Shown: positions 1 through 6,113, counted from the stretch's first letter. The stretch: DNA of 9,190 nt from JBEHYA01 sp048498415 (GCA_048498415.1 JBEHYA010000080.1:1-9190), one strand, 5' to 3'. The notes: generated from the sequence alone by a model not told the origin. Numbers and translations: made by a program.

Positions 1-618
1 ACCGCCCACGCTTTCAACCGGCGTCTCGGATTCAACCGCTTCGCCTTCAACGGCTTCCAAGGGTTCGGCGCCTTCGGCCATATCGACTTCCGGGCCTTCG
101 TAGACTTCCGGTAATTCAGCTAAATCGCCTTCCGGGGCTTCGTTTTCGGCCGCGAACGGGTCCATCATCAGGCCTTGTTCCGGCGCGCCTAAACCGATAG
201 CGGGCGGCAGGGCCGAATGCGGCACGTGCTCTTCATGGACTTCTTCATCGATGAAGGGGGTGTTGTCGTCTTCGTGGGCTTCAAGGGCTTCCGGCAGCGG
301 GGTGATGTCTTCGCCATTCTGGTAGGCGCGCTCTTCCGCTAACGCTGCTTCCAGCTGCTGGCGGTCGGCCACGGGGATGCGGTAATAATCGTGATGAATT
401 TCGGTGAAGGCTAAAAAGCCGTGGCGGTTGCCGCCATATTCCACGAAGGCCGCCTGCAGCGAGGGTTCAATACGGATCACCTTCGCGAGGTAGATGTTGC
501 CTTTTAACTGTTTGCGGCTTTCGGTTTCAAAATCATATTCTTCGAGACGATGACCATCGACCACGGCCACCCGCGTTTGTTCGGGGTGGGTCGCATCAAT
601 CAACATACGCTTTGCCAT
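1..618 (-). CDS. rne: Ribonuclease E, N-terminal part (runs off the left edge)
   Basis: RNase E is the endonuclease that starts mRNA decay and processes rRNA and tRNA precursors, usually as the scaffold of the degradosome. The first 206 residues are present. The protein opens MAKRMLIDATHPEQTRVAVV and continues through KGNIYLAKV, EPSLQAAFVEYGGNRHGFLAF and YYRIPVADRQ, the standard start and first half of the S1 domain in alphaproteobacterial RNase E. From about residue 95 to the window edge the chain is very acidic and low-complexity, rich in E, P, A and V. This is the insert that splits the S1 domain in this class; the rest of S1 and the catalytic domain lie outside the window. The start is fixed by a GGAG ribosome site (625-628) six bases before ATG, with TATATA between. 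The gene has its own long leader and is divergent in outlook from the PBP1A gene. Confidence 0.95.
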   Translation of the reverse strand, partial: MAKRMLIDATHPEQTRVAVVDGHRLEEYDFETESRKQLKGNIYLAKVIRIEPSLQAAFVEYGGNRHGFLAFTEIHHDYYRIPVADRQQLEAALAEERAYQNGEDITPLPEALEAHEDDNTPFIDEEVHEEHVPHSALPPAIGLGAPEQGLMMDPFAAENEAPEGDLAELPEVYEGPEVDMAEGAEPLEAVEGEAVESETPVESVGG

Positions 619-878
619 TATATACTCCGGCGCTTATCGGCCACCGATCGCGCCTTCTATGTTCCCGGAGAGGGAGTGAGGGGGCGCTAAAGCAGCCACG
701 GGCGACAGGCCAGCATCCAAGGTTTTGGCAACAGAACAAAACCGGCGCGGCGCGCCCTAAAATTGCCTGGTGCTAAAGGGGCAGGAGATAAGCTGCCACA
801 CCCTAAAACCGGGCAAAACCATTAAAAACAAGCTTTCGTATTTCCTATGGGTTGTCCAAAAAGCTTATTTCTGTCGCT
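619..878 (-). promoter_or_regulatory. Long structured 5' leader of rne
   Basis: No gene is visible between 619 and 1017. If the promoter at 885-913 is right, the rne mRNA carries about 260 untranslated bases. The clearest structure is directly before the ribosome site. At 629-654 the arms GGCGC/GCGCC and an inner ATCGG/CCGAT close on a 3-base loop with a small internal loop, and the hairpin ends flush against the GGAG. E. coli rne has a long leader of about 360 nt through which RNase E controls its own mRNA; a similar role here is an inference from length and hairpin position, not from sequence similarity. The leader boundary is approximate. Confidence 0.5.
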
Positions 879-884
879 GGAGGT

Positions 885-913
885 AATGTAACGCGCACTT
901 TAGATATAAGCAA
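885..913 (-). promoter_or_regulatory. Candidate sigma-70 type promoter for rne
   Basis: On the minus strand, TTGCTT (908-913) and TACATT (885-890) are separated by exactly 17 bases. They lie just after the terminator of the upstream gene and before rne. The spacing is ideal, but each hexamer matches the consensus only partly, so this is a position-supported guess. A GC-rich hairpin (923-946, GCCCGGCC pairing with GGCC-T-GGGC) lies between the terminator and this site. Confidence 0.35.
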
Positions 914-946
914 CCTTTATTCGCCCGGCCCCTGCCCGGCCTGGGC

Positions 947-990
947 AAAAAAATGGCCGGAGTTTCAGCAGCTTGCCAAAACCCGGCCAT
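947..990 (-). terminator. Rho-independent terminator of the small secreted protein gene
   Basis: In minus-strand reading, the outer stem ATGGCCGG/CCGGCCAT (983-990 with 953-960) continues into an inner stem GTTTTGGC/GCTGAAAC (975-982 with 962-969; two G-T pairs). There is one bulged base (961) and a 5-base loop, for about 16 pairs in all. It is followed by seven T (947-953). It lies 28 bases after the stop codon at 1018, so it ends that transcript before rne begins. The plus strand has no T tract after the stem, so it should work in one direction. Confidence 0.9.
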
Positions 991-1017
991 TCATTTGTTA
1001 GGATTCGAAGTTTTTAA

Positions 1018-1344
1018 TTACTTCGCGGTGCCGCTCATTGCAGAGGGGCTCTGGTGCATGGAACCGACCGCATCGCCGTTGCCAGCGCGGTTCTGGCTGG
1101 AAGCCGAAACGGCCTGCTTGGCAGCCATGCGATCCTGTTTCAGGGTTTCGCGGGCGGCTTGCCATGCCTCTTTATTGTGGCTGGCTTTAGCAGCTTTAAT
1201 GGCGGCCATATCCTGCTTGAGAACGGCGCGGCGGGATTCAGCGGTGCTGAAGTCCTTGGTCTCGGAGGCGAAAGCAGGAACGGTGGCGAGAAGAGCGATC
1301 GCAGCAAAACCGGCGAGCGCGGCATTACGGAACGACTTGGACAT
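1018..1344 (-). CDS. Small secreted (periplasmic) protein of unknown function
   Basis: The 108-residue product has a clear signal peptide: MSKSF-R, a hydrophobic stretch to about residue 25, and a likely cut after AFA (before SETKD). The mature part, about 80 residues, is very polar and probably helical. It has two related segments, LKQDMAAIKAAK and LKQDRMAAKQAV, about 22 residues apart, then a Ser/Gly/Met-rich tail (SASSQNRAGNGD onward). There is no cysteine in the mature protein. I do not recognise the family. The size and charged helical repeats recall small periplasmic chaperone-like proteins such as the Spy/CpxP group, but no LTxxQ motif is present, so I do not assign it. The start is well supported by AAAGGAG (1351-1357) a few bases upstream, and the gene has its own terminator, so it is probably monocistronic. 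Reading the other strand here gives longer ORFs, but these lack these signals. Confidence 0.8.
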   Translation of the reverse strand: MSKSFRNAALAGFAAIALLATVPAFASETKDFSTAESRRAVLKQDMAAIKAAKASHNKEAWQAARETLKQDRMAAKQAVSASSQNRAGNGDAVGSMHQSPSAMSGTAK

Positions 1345-1348
1345 AGAA

Positions 1349-1363
1349 AACTCCTTTGGAGTT
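1349..1363 (-). promoter_or_regulatory. Hairpin that contains the ribosome binding site of the small secreted protein
   Basis: The mRNA reads AACTCC-AAA-GGAGTT, a perfect 6-base-pair inverted repeat with a 3-base loop. The GGAG of the ribosome site forms the 3' arm, and the ATG follows at 1344. Folding would hide the ribosome site. The stem is short and half A/U, so its stability at growth temperature is uncertain. Confidence 0.5.
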
Positions 1364-1459
1364 GAAAACAGAGAAGCCGGCCCCGATGGGCAGGCGCCGG
1401 AACGCTGAGCCCGGAATATGGCTTAATTTGGGTATTTTGCGCCGCGTCCGATACGCCTG

Positions 1460-1490
1460 TGAACAGAATGATCAAAGCTGTTCATTTTTT
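1460..1490 (+). promoter_or_regulatory. Perfect 7-bp inverted repeat followed by six T, before the PBP1A gene
   Basis: TGAACAG (1460-1466) and CTGTTCA (1478-1484) are exact inverted arms with an 11-base spacer that contains GATC, followed at once by TTTTTT (1485-1490). It lies in the 211-bp divergent region between the small secreted protein and PBP1A, about 66 bases before the PBP1A ATG. It could be an operator or a weak terminator/attenuator in plus reading. I saw no convincing promoter hexamers for either divergent gene here. Confidence 0.4.
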
Positions 1491-1555
1491 AGGCTGGGTA
1501 TGCTTTATGGGCCTCCTAGCCTGCTTTGGCCCACCTTTTCGGCGGTTGCCCGTTT

Positions 1556-4060
1556 ATGCGTTTTCTATCGTGGATTTTTTCGGTTGGTGTACTGGCGACC
1601 CTGCTGGGCCTGGGCTCGGCATTCTGGCTGTTCCACACCTATAGCAAAAACCTGCCGGATTTCGACGTTCTGAAAAATTACGAGCCGGCGATTTTATCGC
1701 ATGTCTATGCGGGCGACGGCCGCCTGCTGGCCACGTTTGCCGCCGAGCAGCGGATTTTTGTGCCGATCAATGAAATGCCGAAGCTGATTCCCGGCGCGTT
1801 TCTTTCGGCGGAAGACAAGGATTTTTATATTCATCCCGGCGTGGATATTTTTGGCATTGGCCGCGCGGTTCTGACCAACCTGCAGAACCTTGGCGGCGAC
1901 CGCCGGCCGGTGGGCGCTTCCACCATCACGCAGCAGGTTGCCAAGAACATGCTGCTGGGCAATGAGGTGAGCATTGCGCGTAAAATCAAGGAAGCCATTC
2001 TGGCCTTCCGTATTGAAAATGTGCTCACCAAAGACCGTATTCTGGAGATCTATCTGAACCAGATTTTTCTGGGCCAGCATTCTTATGGCGTGGCGGCAGC
2101 GGCGCAGAACTACTTCAATAAATCGCTGGATGAATTGACGATTGGCGAAATTGCCTATCTGGCCGCCCTGCCCAAAGCGCCCAATAACTATCATCCCGTG
2201 CACGATGCTGCCCGCGCCGTGGAACGCCGCAACTGGGTGATCGGGCGCATGTATGAAGATGGCAAGATCACTGCCGCTGAAGCGCGCGCGGCGAAAGCGG
2301 AGCCTTTGAAGATGCGCGCCCGCGGCACGGAAGAAAATGTGCGCGCCGATTATTTTGCCGAAGAAGTACGGCGGGAGCTGGTGGAAGCCTATGGCAATTC
2401 TTCCGTGTTGAAAGACGGCTATGCCGTGCGCACCAGCGTGGATCCCGATTTGCAGGCGGTGGCGGAACGCGCGTTGCAGACGGCGTTACTTTCGTTTGAC
2501 CAGGCCAAGACCGGCTGGCGCGGGGCGCCCACGCATTTCACCAATATGAGCAATTGGGAAGCGCAGCTGGCCAAGCTGAATATTGTTGTGCCGATGGATA
2601 CGTGGCGCCTTGGCGTGGTGCTGGAAGTGCGCGACAACGAAGCCATTATGGGCTTTGAAGATGGCAGCAAAATTCCCCTGCCCTTTGCCGGCATGAAATG
2701 GGCGCGCAAGGAAACCGCGCCACGGCGCTATGGCGCATATCCCAAACGCGTGGGCGATGTGCTGAGCGTGGGCGACGTTGTGTATATCGAACGCCGCAGC
2801 GAGACCGTGACATCGGGCGATGCCAAGAAGAAGACCGAGAAAAAAGAAACGGTGGTGAGCTACCGCCTGACCCAGCCGCCGAAAATTCAGGGCGCGTTTG
2901 TGGCGATGGATCCGCATACCGGCCGCGTGCTGGCGCTGGTGGGCGGCTTTAGCGCGGAACTGAGTGCGTTTAACCGCGCCACGCAGGCCATGCGCCAGCC
3001 GGGTTCTTCCTTCAAGCCGTTTGTATACCTGGCGGCACTCGATAACGGCTTTACGCCATCGAATTTGATCAATGACGAACCCGCCGTGTTCAGCCAGGGG
3101 CCCGGCCTGCCGCCCTGGGCGCCGAGCAATTTTGACGGCGAGTTCCTGGGCCCCATCACCATGCGCCGCGCGCTGGAAAAATCGCGCAACGTGGTGACCG
3201 TGCGCCTTGCCGATGCGATTGGCATGGACAAGGTGATTGCGAATGCCAAGAAGTTCGGCATCGTGGATGATATGCCGAATTATCTCTCGTTCGCACTGGG
3301 CGCCAAGGAAACCACGCCGCTGCGAATGGCCGCCGCGTATTCTATGCTTGCCAATGGCGGCAAAAAAATTCTGCCCAGCTTCATCGACCGCATTCAGGAT
3401 GCGCGCGGCGTCACCATCTGGAAGCACGACCGCCGCCCGTGTGATGGCTGCAAGGATGTGACCTATAGCGAAGCAAGCACAGTGCCTGAAATTCCCGATA
3501 TCCGCGAGCAGGTCAACGACCCGCGCACAGTGTATCAGCTGGTCAACATGATGACCGGCGTTATTCAGCGCGGCACGGCGACCATTCTGCGTTCACTGAA
3601 CCACACCATTGCCGGTAAAACCGGCACCACCAACATGAGTAAAGACGTGTGGTTCATGGGCTTTACGCCGAATTTGGTGGCCGGCGTTTATATTGGCTAT
3701 GACGACCCGCAGCCTTTGGGCGAAAGAGAAACCGGCGGTTCGGTCTCCGCGCCTGTATTCAAGGCCTTCATGGAAAAGGCGCTGGCGGATCAGCCGGATG
3801 TGGCCTTCCGCGTGCCGACCGGCGTGCAGCTTTTGCGCGTGAATCCGGATAGCGGGCGGCCGCCGATGGAAGGCGAAGCCTCCATCTGGGAAGCGTTCCT
3901 GCCCGGCACTGATCCCGAAAGCGCACAGGCGAGCATTCTTGGCGGCAGCGGCGCCGAAGCGATACCTGAAAACGCCACCGATTATGAAATCGGCCCCAAC
4001 GGCCAGCCGGTCGAGGAGACTCCGCCGGAAGCCGACGTTGGCACGGGCGGTATTTACTAA
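1556..4060 (+). CDS. mrcA: Class A penicillin-binding protein 1A (bifunctional peptidoglycan glycosyltransferase/transpeptidase)
   Basis: This 834-residue inner-membrane enzyme polymerises lipid II into glycan strands and cross-links the peptides in the periplasm. A membrane anchor lies near residues 4-26. The GT51 domain follows, with EDKDFYIHPGVD (86-97; E86 is the expected catalytic base) and GASTITQQ (120-127), then IYLNQIFLG. An OB-like insert starts near residue 320. The transpeptidase domain has all three motifs: SSFK (nucleophile S484, K487), SRN (S543, N545) and KTGT (688-691). The C-terminal tail after about residue 770 is acidic and rich in P and G. Length and motif order are normal for PBP1A, and all catalytic residues are present. 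I chose ATG 1556 because the anchor begins there; a TTG at 1526 would add ten residues without a better ribosome site. GGCGG at 1541-1545 is only a weak one. Neither the amidase gene nor prfB, often next to it in alphaproteobacteria, is present here. Confidence 0.96.
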   Translation: MRFLSWIFSVGVLATLLGLGSAFWLFHTYSKNLPDFDVLKNYEPAILSHVYAGDGRLLATFAAEQRIFVPINEMPKLIPGAFLSAEDKDFYIHPGVDIFGIGRAVLTNLQNLGGDRRPVGASTITQQVAKNMLLGNEVSIARKIKEAILAFRIENVLTKDRILEIYLNQIFLGQHSYGVAAAAQNYFNKSLDELTIGEIAYLAALPKAPNNYHPVHDAARAVERRNWVIGRMYEDGKITAAEARAAKAEPLKMRARGTEENVRADYFAEEVRRELVEAYGNSSVLKDGYAVRTSVDPDLQAVAERALQTALLSFDQAKTGWRGAPTHFTNMSNWEAQLAKLNIVVPMDTWRLGVVLEVRDNEAIMGFEDGSKIPLPFAGMKWARKETAPRRYGAYPKRVGDVLSVGDVVYIERRSETVTSGDAKKKTEKKETVVSYRLTQPPKIQGAFVAMDPHTGRVLALVGGFSAELSAFNRATQAMRQPGSSFKPFVYLAALDNGFTPSNLINDEPAVFSQGPGLPPWAPSNFDGEFLGPITMRRALEKSRNVVTVRLADAIGMDKVIANAKKFGIVDDMPNYLSFALGAKETTPLRMAAAYSMLANGGKKILPSFIDRIQDARGVTIWKHDRRPCDGCKDVTYSEASTVPEIPDIREQVNDPRTVYQLVNMMTGVIQRGTATILRSLNHTIAGKTGTTNMSKDVWFMGFTPNLVAGVYIGYDDPQPLGERETGGSVSAPVFKAFMEKALADQPDVAFRVPTGVQLLRVNPDSGRPPMEGEASIWEAFLPGTDPESAQASILGGSGAEAIPENATDYEIGPNGQPVEETPPEADVGTGGIY

Positions 4061-4179
4061 TCGCGATGCACCATTTGCGTGCGGCGCACCATGCTTTTTC
4101 GTAACTGCTTGATGTTGCCGCACGTTTTTTATGCGCGGCGCACACCCGTTTTTGCGGGCTTAAAGCCAGGGTTAAAGGG

Positions 4180-4204
4180 CTTCTGCGATACTGGTTGGCA
4201 GAAG
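4180..4204 (+). promoter_or_regulatory. Perfect 7-bp inverted repeat in the leader of the 22-residue membrane protein
   Basis: CTTCTGC (4180-4186) and GCAGAAG (4198-4204) are exact inverted arms with an 11-base spacer, 28 bases before the ribosome site of the small gene. It could be an RNA hairpin or a protein-binding site. The remainder of 4061-4232 holds T runs and weak hairpins (for example CCCG/CGGG around 4145-4158), but I could not define a terminator for the PBP1A gene or a promoter for the small gene. Confidence 0.35.
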
Positions 4205-4244
4205 GTGTCACATGATGCCTTCAACACAGCCTGGAGGGGCTTAT

Positions 4245-4313
4245 ATGAAAAAGGAACTTCTGTTCATCATCGTGATCGTTGTTGTGGTTATTGGTTATTT
4301 CTTGCTGAAATAA
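4245..4313 (+). CDS. Putative 22-residue single-helix membrane protein
   Basis: The ORF starts MKKELLF, runs through an unbroken I/V/L core of about 15 residues and ends GYFLLK before TAA. The outline (two lysines at the start, one hydrophobic helix, a terminal lysine) is that of a tiny inner-membrane protein. The strongest support is the translation signal: GGAGGGG (4233-4239) five bases before ATG, the best ribosome site in the window. A hairpin terminator follows 45 bases after the stop, so the ORF sits in a defined transcription unit of its own or ends the PBP1A transcript. An overlapping 80-codon ORF in another frame (4079-4321) has no comparable signal. I know no family for it. A role with envelope enzymes such as PBP1A would only be a guess from position. 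Confidence 0.6.
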   Translation: MKKELLFIIVIVVVVIGYFLLK

Positions 4314-4357
4314 CAGCCTGACACGCACAATTTTTCATAAACTTCCTATTTAATTCT

Positions 4358-4382
4358 TGAGGCAGTTTGACAAACTGCCTCA
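4358..4382 (+). terminator. Intrinsic terminator hairpin after the 22-residue gene
   Basis: GAGGCAGTTT (4359-4368) pairs perfectly with AAACTGCCTC (4372-4381) around a 3-base loop, and an outer T-A pair makes 11 pairs. The following bases, TTCTTTGTTGATGTTT, are T-rich but not a clean T run, so termination may be partial. The minus side is not T-rich. It separates the small gene from aat. Confidence 0.7.
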
Positions 4383-4414
4383 TTCTTTGTTGATGTTTAT
4401 CCCACATCCCTAAG

Positions 4415-4509
4415 TGTCATGCCCGCGAAGGCGGGCATCCACGAAAAGCCCCATAACGAAAGCTTTGTTTAATGGCCTATCGTGGATCCCCGCCTTCGCG
4501 GGGATGACA
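4415..4509. repeat. Palindromic intergenic repeat pair (REP/BIME-like, inverted)
   Basis: Two 36-bp arms, 4415-4450 and 4474-4509, are inverted copies with 4 mismatches, separated by 23 bp. Each arm contains its own perfect hairpin with an 8-bp stem and a GAAG loop: ATGCCCGC/GCGGGCAT in the left arm, ATCCCCGC/GCGGGGAT (read on the minus strand) in the right. Translated, this class of repeat gives the strings VIPAKAGIH and CPRRRAS that are often seen in spurious proteobacterial ORFs. That marks it, from general knowledge, as a dispersed genomic repeat; copies elsewhere in this genome cannot be seen here. The right arm ends four bases before the AAGG ribosome site of aat. The ORFs through it are artefacts. 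Confidence 0.85.
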
Positions 4510-4522
4510 GACAAGGTTACCG

Positions 4523-5188
4523 TTGCTCGACCCGAAACTGCTTTTGAACGCCTATGCGCTTGGCCTGTTTCCCATGGCGGAAACGGCGGAGAGCGAGGAA
4601 TTATTCTGGCTCGACCCGCCCGAGCGCTGCATTTTGCCGCTTGATACATTCCATGTGCCGCATCGTCTGGCGCGTACCGTGCGGCAAGGCAAATACCGCA
4701 TCAGCGTGAATGAAGCGTTTGAACAGGTGATGCGCGAATGCGCGGCCTCCAATGAAACGCGCAAGAAAACCTGGATCAATGCGGAAATTATTCAGCTTTA
4801 CACCACGCTGCACCGCATGGGCCACGCGCATTCTATGGAAGCATGGGATGGAGAAAAATTAGTCGGCGGATTATACGGCGTGAGCTTGGGCCGTGCGTTT
4901 TTTGGCGAGAGCATGTTTAGCCGTGCCCGCGATGCCAGCAAAGTGACGCTGGTGCATCTGGCCGCCCGGCTCGTTGAAAATGGTTTTCAACTACTCGATG
5001 CGCAGTTCGAGAACGAGCATTTAAACCAGTTCGGCGCGAAGGTGATCCCCCGCGAGCAGTATCAGGGCTTTTTGGCTTTGGCCTTGGCGGGCGCGCCGGC
5101 ATCTTTTGCGGGCGATTTAGCGGCAGGTTCTTCCGGCGCCGGCGGCGGGGTCACGGGATTTTTGCAATCGAGAACCCACACATCGTAA
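4523..5188 (+). CDS. aat: Leucyl/phenylalanyl-tRNA--protein transferase
   Basis: Aat moves Leu or Phe from its tRNA to the N-terminus of proteins that begin with Lys or Arg, marking them for ClpS/ClpAP in the cytoplasm. The 221-residue product shows the family pattern: LLLNAYALGLFPMAE near the start, ELFWLDPPERCILPL, then TWINAEI, HSMEAWDGEKLVGGLYGVSL, AFFGESMFSRARDASKV and, near the end of the fold, FENEHLNQFGA. The short N-terminus is usual for alphaproteobacterial Aat. The start must be TTG at 4523: an in-frame TGA at 4505-4507 closes the frame, no ATG lies before the conserved FPMAE, and AAGG (4513-4516) stands six bases upstream. The last ~41 codons overlap the minus-strand DUF2155 gene. 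The G/A/S-rich tail after about residue 192 is not part of the usual fold. No clear promoter was found; the repeat pair lies immediately upstream. Confidence 0.93.
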   Translation: MLDPKLLLNAYALGLFPMAETAESEELFWLDPPERCILPLDTFHVPHRLARTVRQGKYRISVNEAFEQVMRECAASNETRKKTWINAEIIQLYTTLHRMGHAHSMEAWDGEKLVGGLYGVSLGRAFFGESMFSRARDASKVTLVHLAARLVENGFQLLDAQFENEHLNQFGAKVIPREQYQGFLALALAGAPASFAGDLAAGSSGAGGGVTGFLQSRTHTS

Positions 5189-5553
5189 ATGGGATGCTCA
5201 AGGGCCGACAGCGCGGGGCTGGAAGCGAACATCCAGCCTTTATACAGCGAGGCTTGGGTGGGGTCTTTGGCGCGGTCGTCGTTGATTTCTAAAAAGGCGG
5301 CGGCTTCGGGTTCATCTTCCGGCGTGGTTTTGCGGCAGCTGCGCACTTTTACGGTGATACCGCGGAAGGTATAGTCTTTGCCGACGCCCACTTCATATTT
5401 TTCCACGCGGGCATTGGGCTTATCAAGAAACTGCAGCACGGCGGTCTGGTAATTTTCAAACGTACGTTCGGCCCAGGCGGGCAACGATAAGCAGCACATT
5501 AAGGCAACAGCGCCCACCCCAATCAAACCATGCCCGCGAAAAGGGTGCATCAT
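5062..5553 (-). CDS. DUF2155 domain protein, secreted
   Basis: The 163-residue protein begins with a signal peptide (hydrophobic core VGAVALMCCLSL, likely cut after AWA, residue 28), so it is probably periplasmic. The mature domain carries the DUF2155 signature: AVLQFLDKPNARVEKYEV, TVKVRSCRKT, AAFLEI, YKGWMFASSPALSALEHP and YDVWVLDC. Two cysteines (in VRSC and VLDC) are well placed for a disulfide. The function of this family is not established. After about residue 130 the chain becomes a P/A/K-rich tail (TPPPAPEEPAAK onward), low-complexity and likely disordered. Its ATG overlaps the mlaD stop (ATGATG, shared bases 5551-5552), which indicates translational coupling. The gene belongs to the NDUFA12-mlaD-DUF2155 operon, whose grouping with aat is common in alphaproteobacteria. 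Its 3' 127 bp overlap the aat 3' end on the other strand. Confidence 0.92.
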   Translation of the reverse strand: MMHPFRGHGLIGVGAVALMCCLSLPAWAERTFENYQTAVLQFLDKPNARVEKYEVGVGKDYTFRGITVKVRSCRKTTPEDEPEAAAFLEINDDRAKDPTQASLYKGWMFASSPALSALEHPIYDVWVLDCKNPVTPPPAPEEPAAKSPAKDAGAPAKAKAKKP

Positions 5554-6104
5554 TGTTGCGTCGAAGCCGGACTGGATGGCGCGGGGGGCGGCGGCAACTG
5601 ATTTTGCGTGCCGGCCGCGGGCGCGGCATTGGCCGGCGTTGCCGCAGCGGTCTTCTTGCCATCTTCTTTATAAATGAGCTGGCCGATCAGGTCGTCGAGA
5701 CGCATGGGCGGCGTGGTGCGGGTGAGTTTACCTTTGCCGTCGGTTGACACCATGTCTTCATCGGCGCCGACTTCAAGCGACAGGTATTTGCCGCCAAGCA
5801 GACTTTCGGATGCAATCTGCGCAATGGTATCGCGCGGGAGTTTGATGGAAGGATCCACGCTGAAGCTTACCGTCGCCACATAGCTTTGCTTGTTAAGCTC
5901 GATCTTCATCACCGAGCCCACCATGACGCCGTTCATCCGCACATCGCTGCCGGCTTTAAGGCCATCGATGCGGTTGAAATCGGCTTTAACGATATAACCG
6001 TCTTTTTTGCCAACATCGGAATGCGTGCCGGCGAAGGTGAGAAATACGGCGGCAACCAATAACACCACGGCGCCCAGAACGGTTTCGATGATATTGCGGT
6101 TCAT
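5550..6104 (-). CDS. mlaD: MlaD, MCE-domain lipid transport protein
   Basis: MlaD is the periplasmic, membrane-anchored ring subunit of the MlaFEDB transporter, which moves phospholipids between the inner and outer membranes. The 184-residue protein has one N-terminal helix (about 6-25, ETVLGAVVLLVAAVFLTFA) and then the MCE domain, about residues 36-117: YIVKADFNRIDGLKAGSDVR, NGVMVGSVMKIEL, and ASESLLGGKYLSLEVGAD. The C-terminal third is a P/A/Q-rich tail (about 145-184), likely disordered. The start is supported by GAGGG (6109-6113) four bases before ATG, and only 9 bases separate it from the NDUFA12 stop. No mlaE, mlaF or mlaB gene lies in this window; in alphaproteobacteria mlaD is often apart from them, so this is not a sign of loss. 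Confidence 0.93.
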   Translation of the reverse strand: MNRNIIETVLGAVVLLVAAVFLTFAGTHSDVGKKDGYIVKADFNRIDGLKAGSDVRMNGVMVGSVMKIELNKQSYVATVSFSVDPSIKLPRDTIAQIASESLLGGKYLSLEVGADEDMVSTDGKGKLTRTTPPMRLDDLIGQLIYKEDGKKTAAATPANAAPAAGTQNQLPPPPAPSSPASTQQ

Positions 6105-6113
6105 ATGGCCCTC

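Noticed and set aside
953..1408. 151-codon plus-strand ORF across the small secreted protein gene
   Set aside because: It starts inside the terminator stem and has no ribosome site. The minus-strand reading has a signal peptide, a ribosome site and a terminator.
1460..1484. LexA (SOS) box
   Set aside because: The alphaproteobacterial LexA site is a GTTC-N7-GTTC direct repeat. This is an inverted GAAC...GTTC with a 15-base gap between those words.
2486..3427. 313-codon open frame on the minus strand inside the PBP1A gene
   Set aside because: It lies wholly antisense to a complete, motif-rich PBP1A, its product is His/Arg/Ala-rich with no recognisable domain, and it has no ribosome site. It is a shadow of GC-rich coding sequence.
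4079..4321. 80-codon plus-strand ORF overlapping the 22-residue gene
   Set aside because: No ribosome site and no coherent composition. The overlapping short frame has the strong GGAGGGG and a clean membrane helix.
4415..4509. CRISPR-like repeat
   Set aside because: Only two copies, in inverted orientation, with no spacer series. It is a palindromic repeat pair.
4410..4649. Open frames through the repeat region on both strands
   Set aside because: They encode the VIPAKAGIH and CPRRRAS strings typical of translated dispersed repeats and run into aat on the wrong strand or frame.
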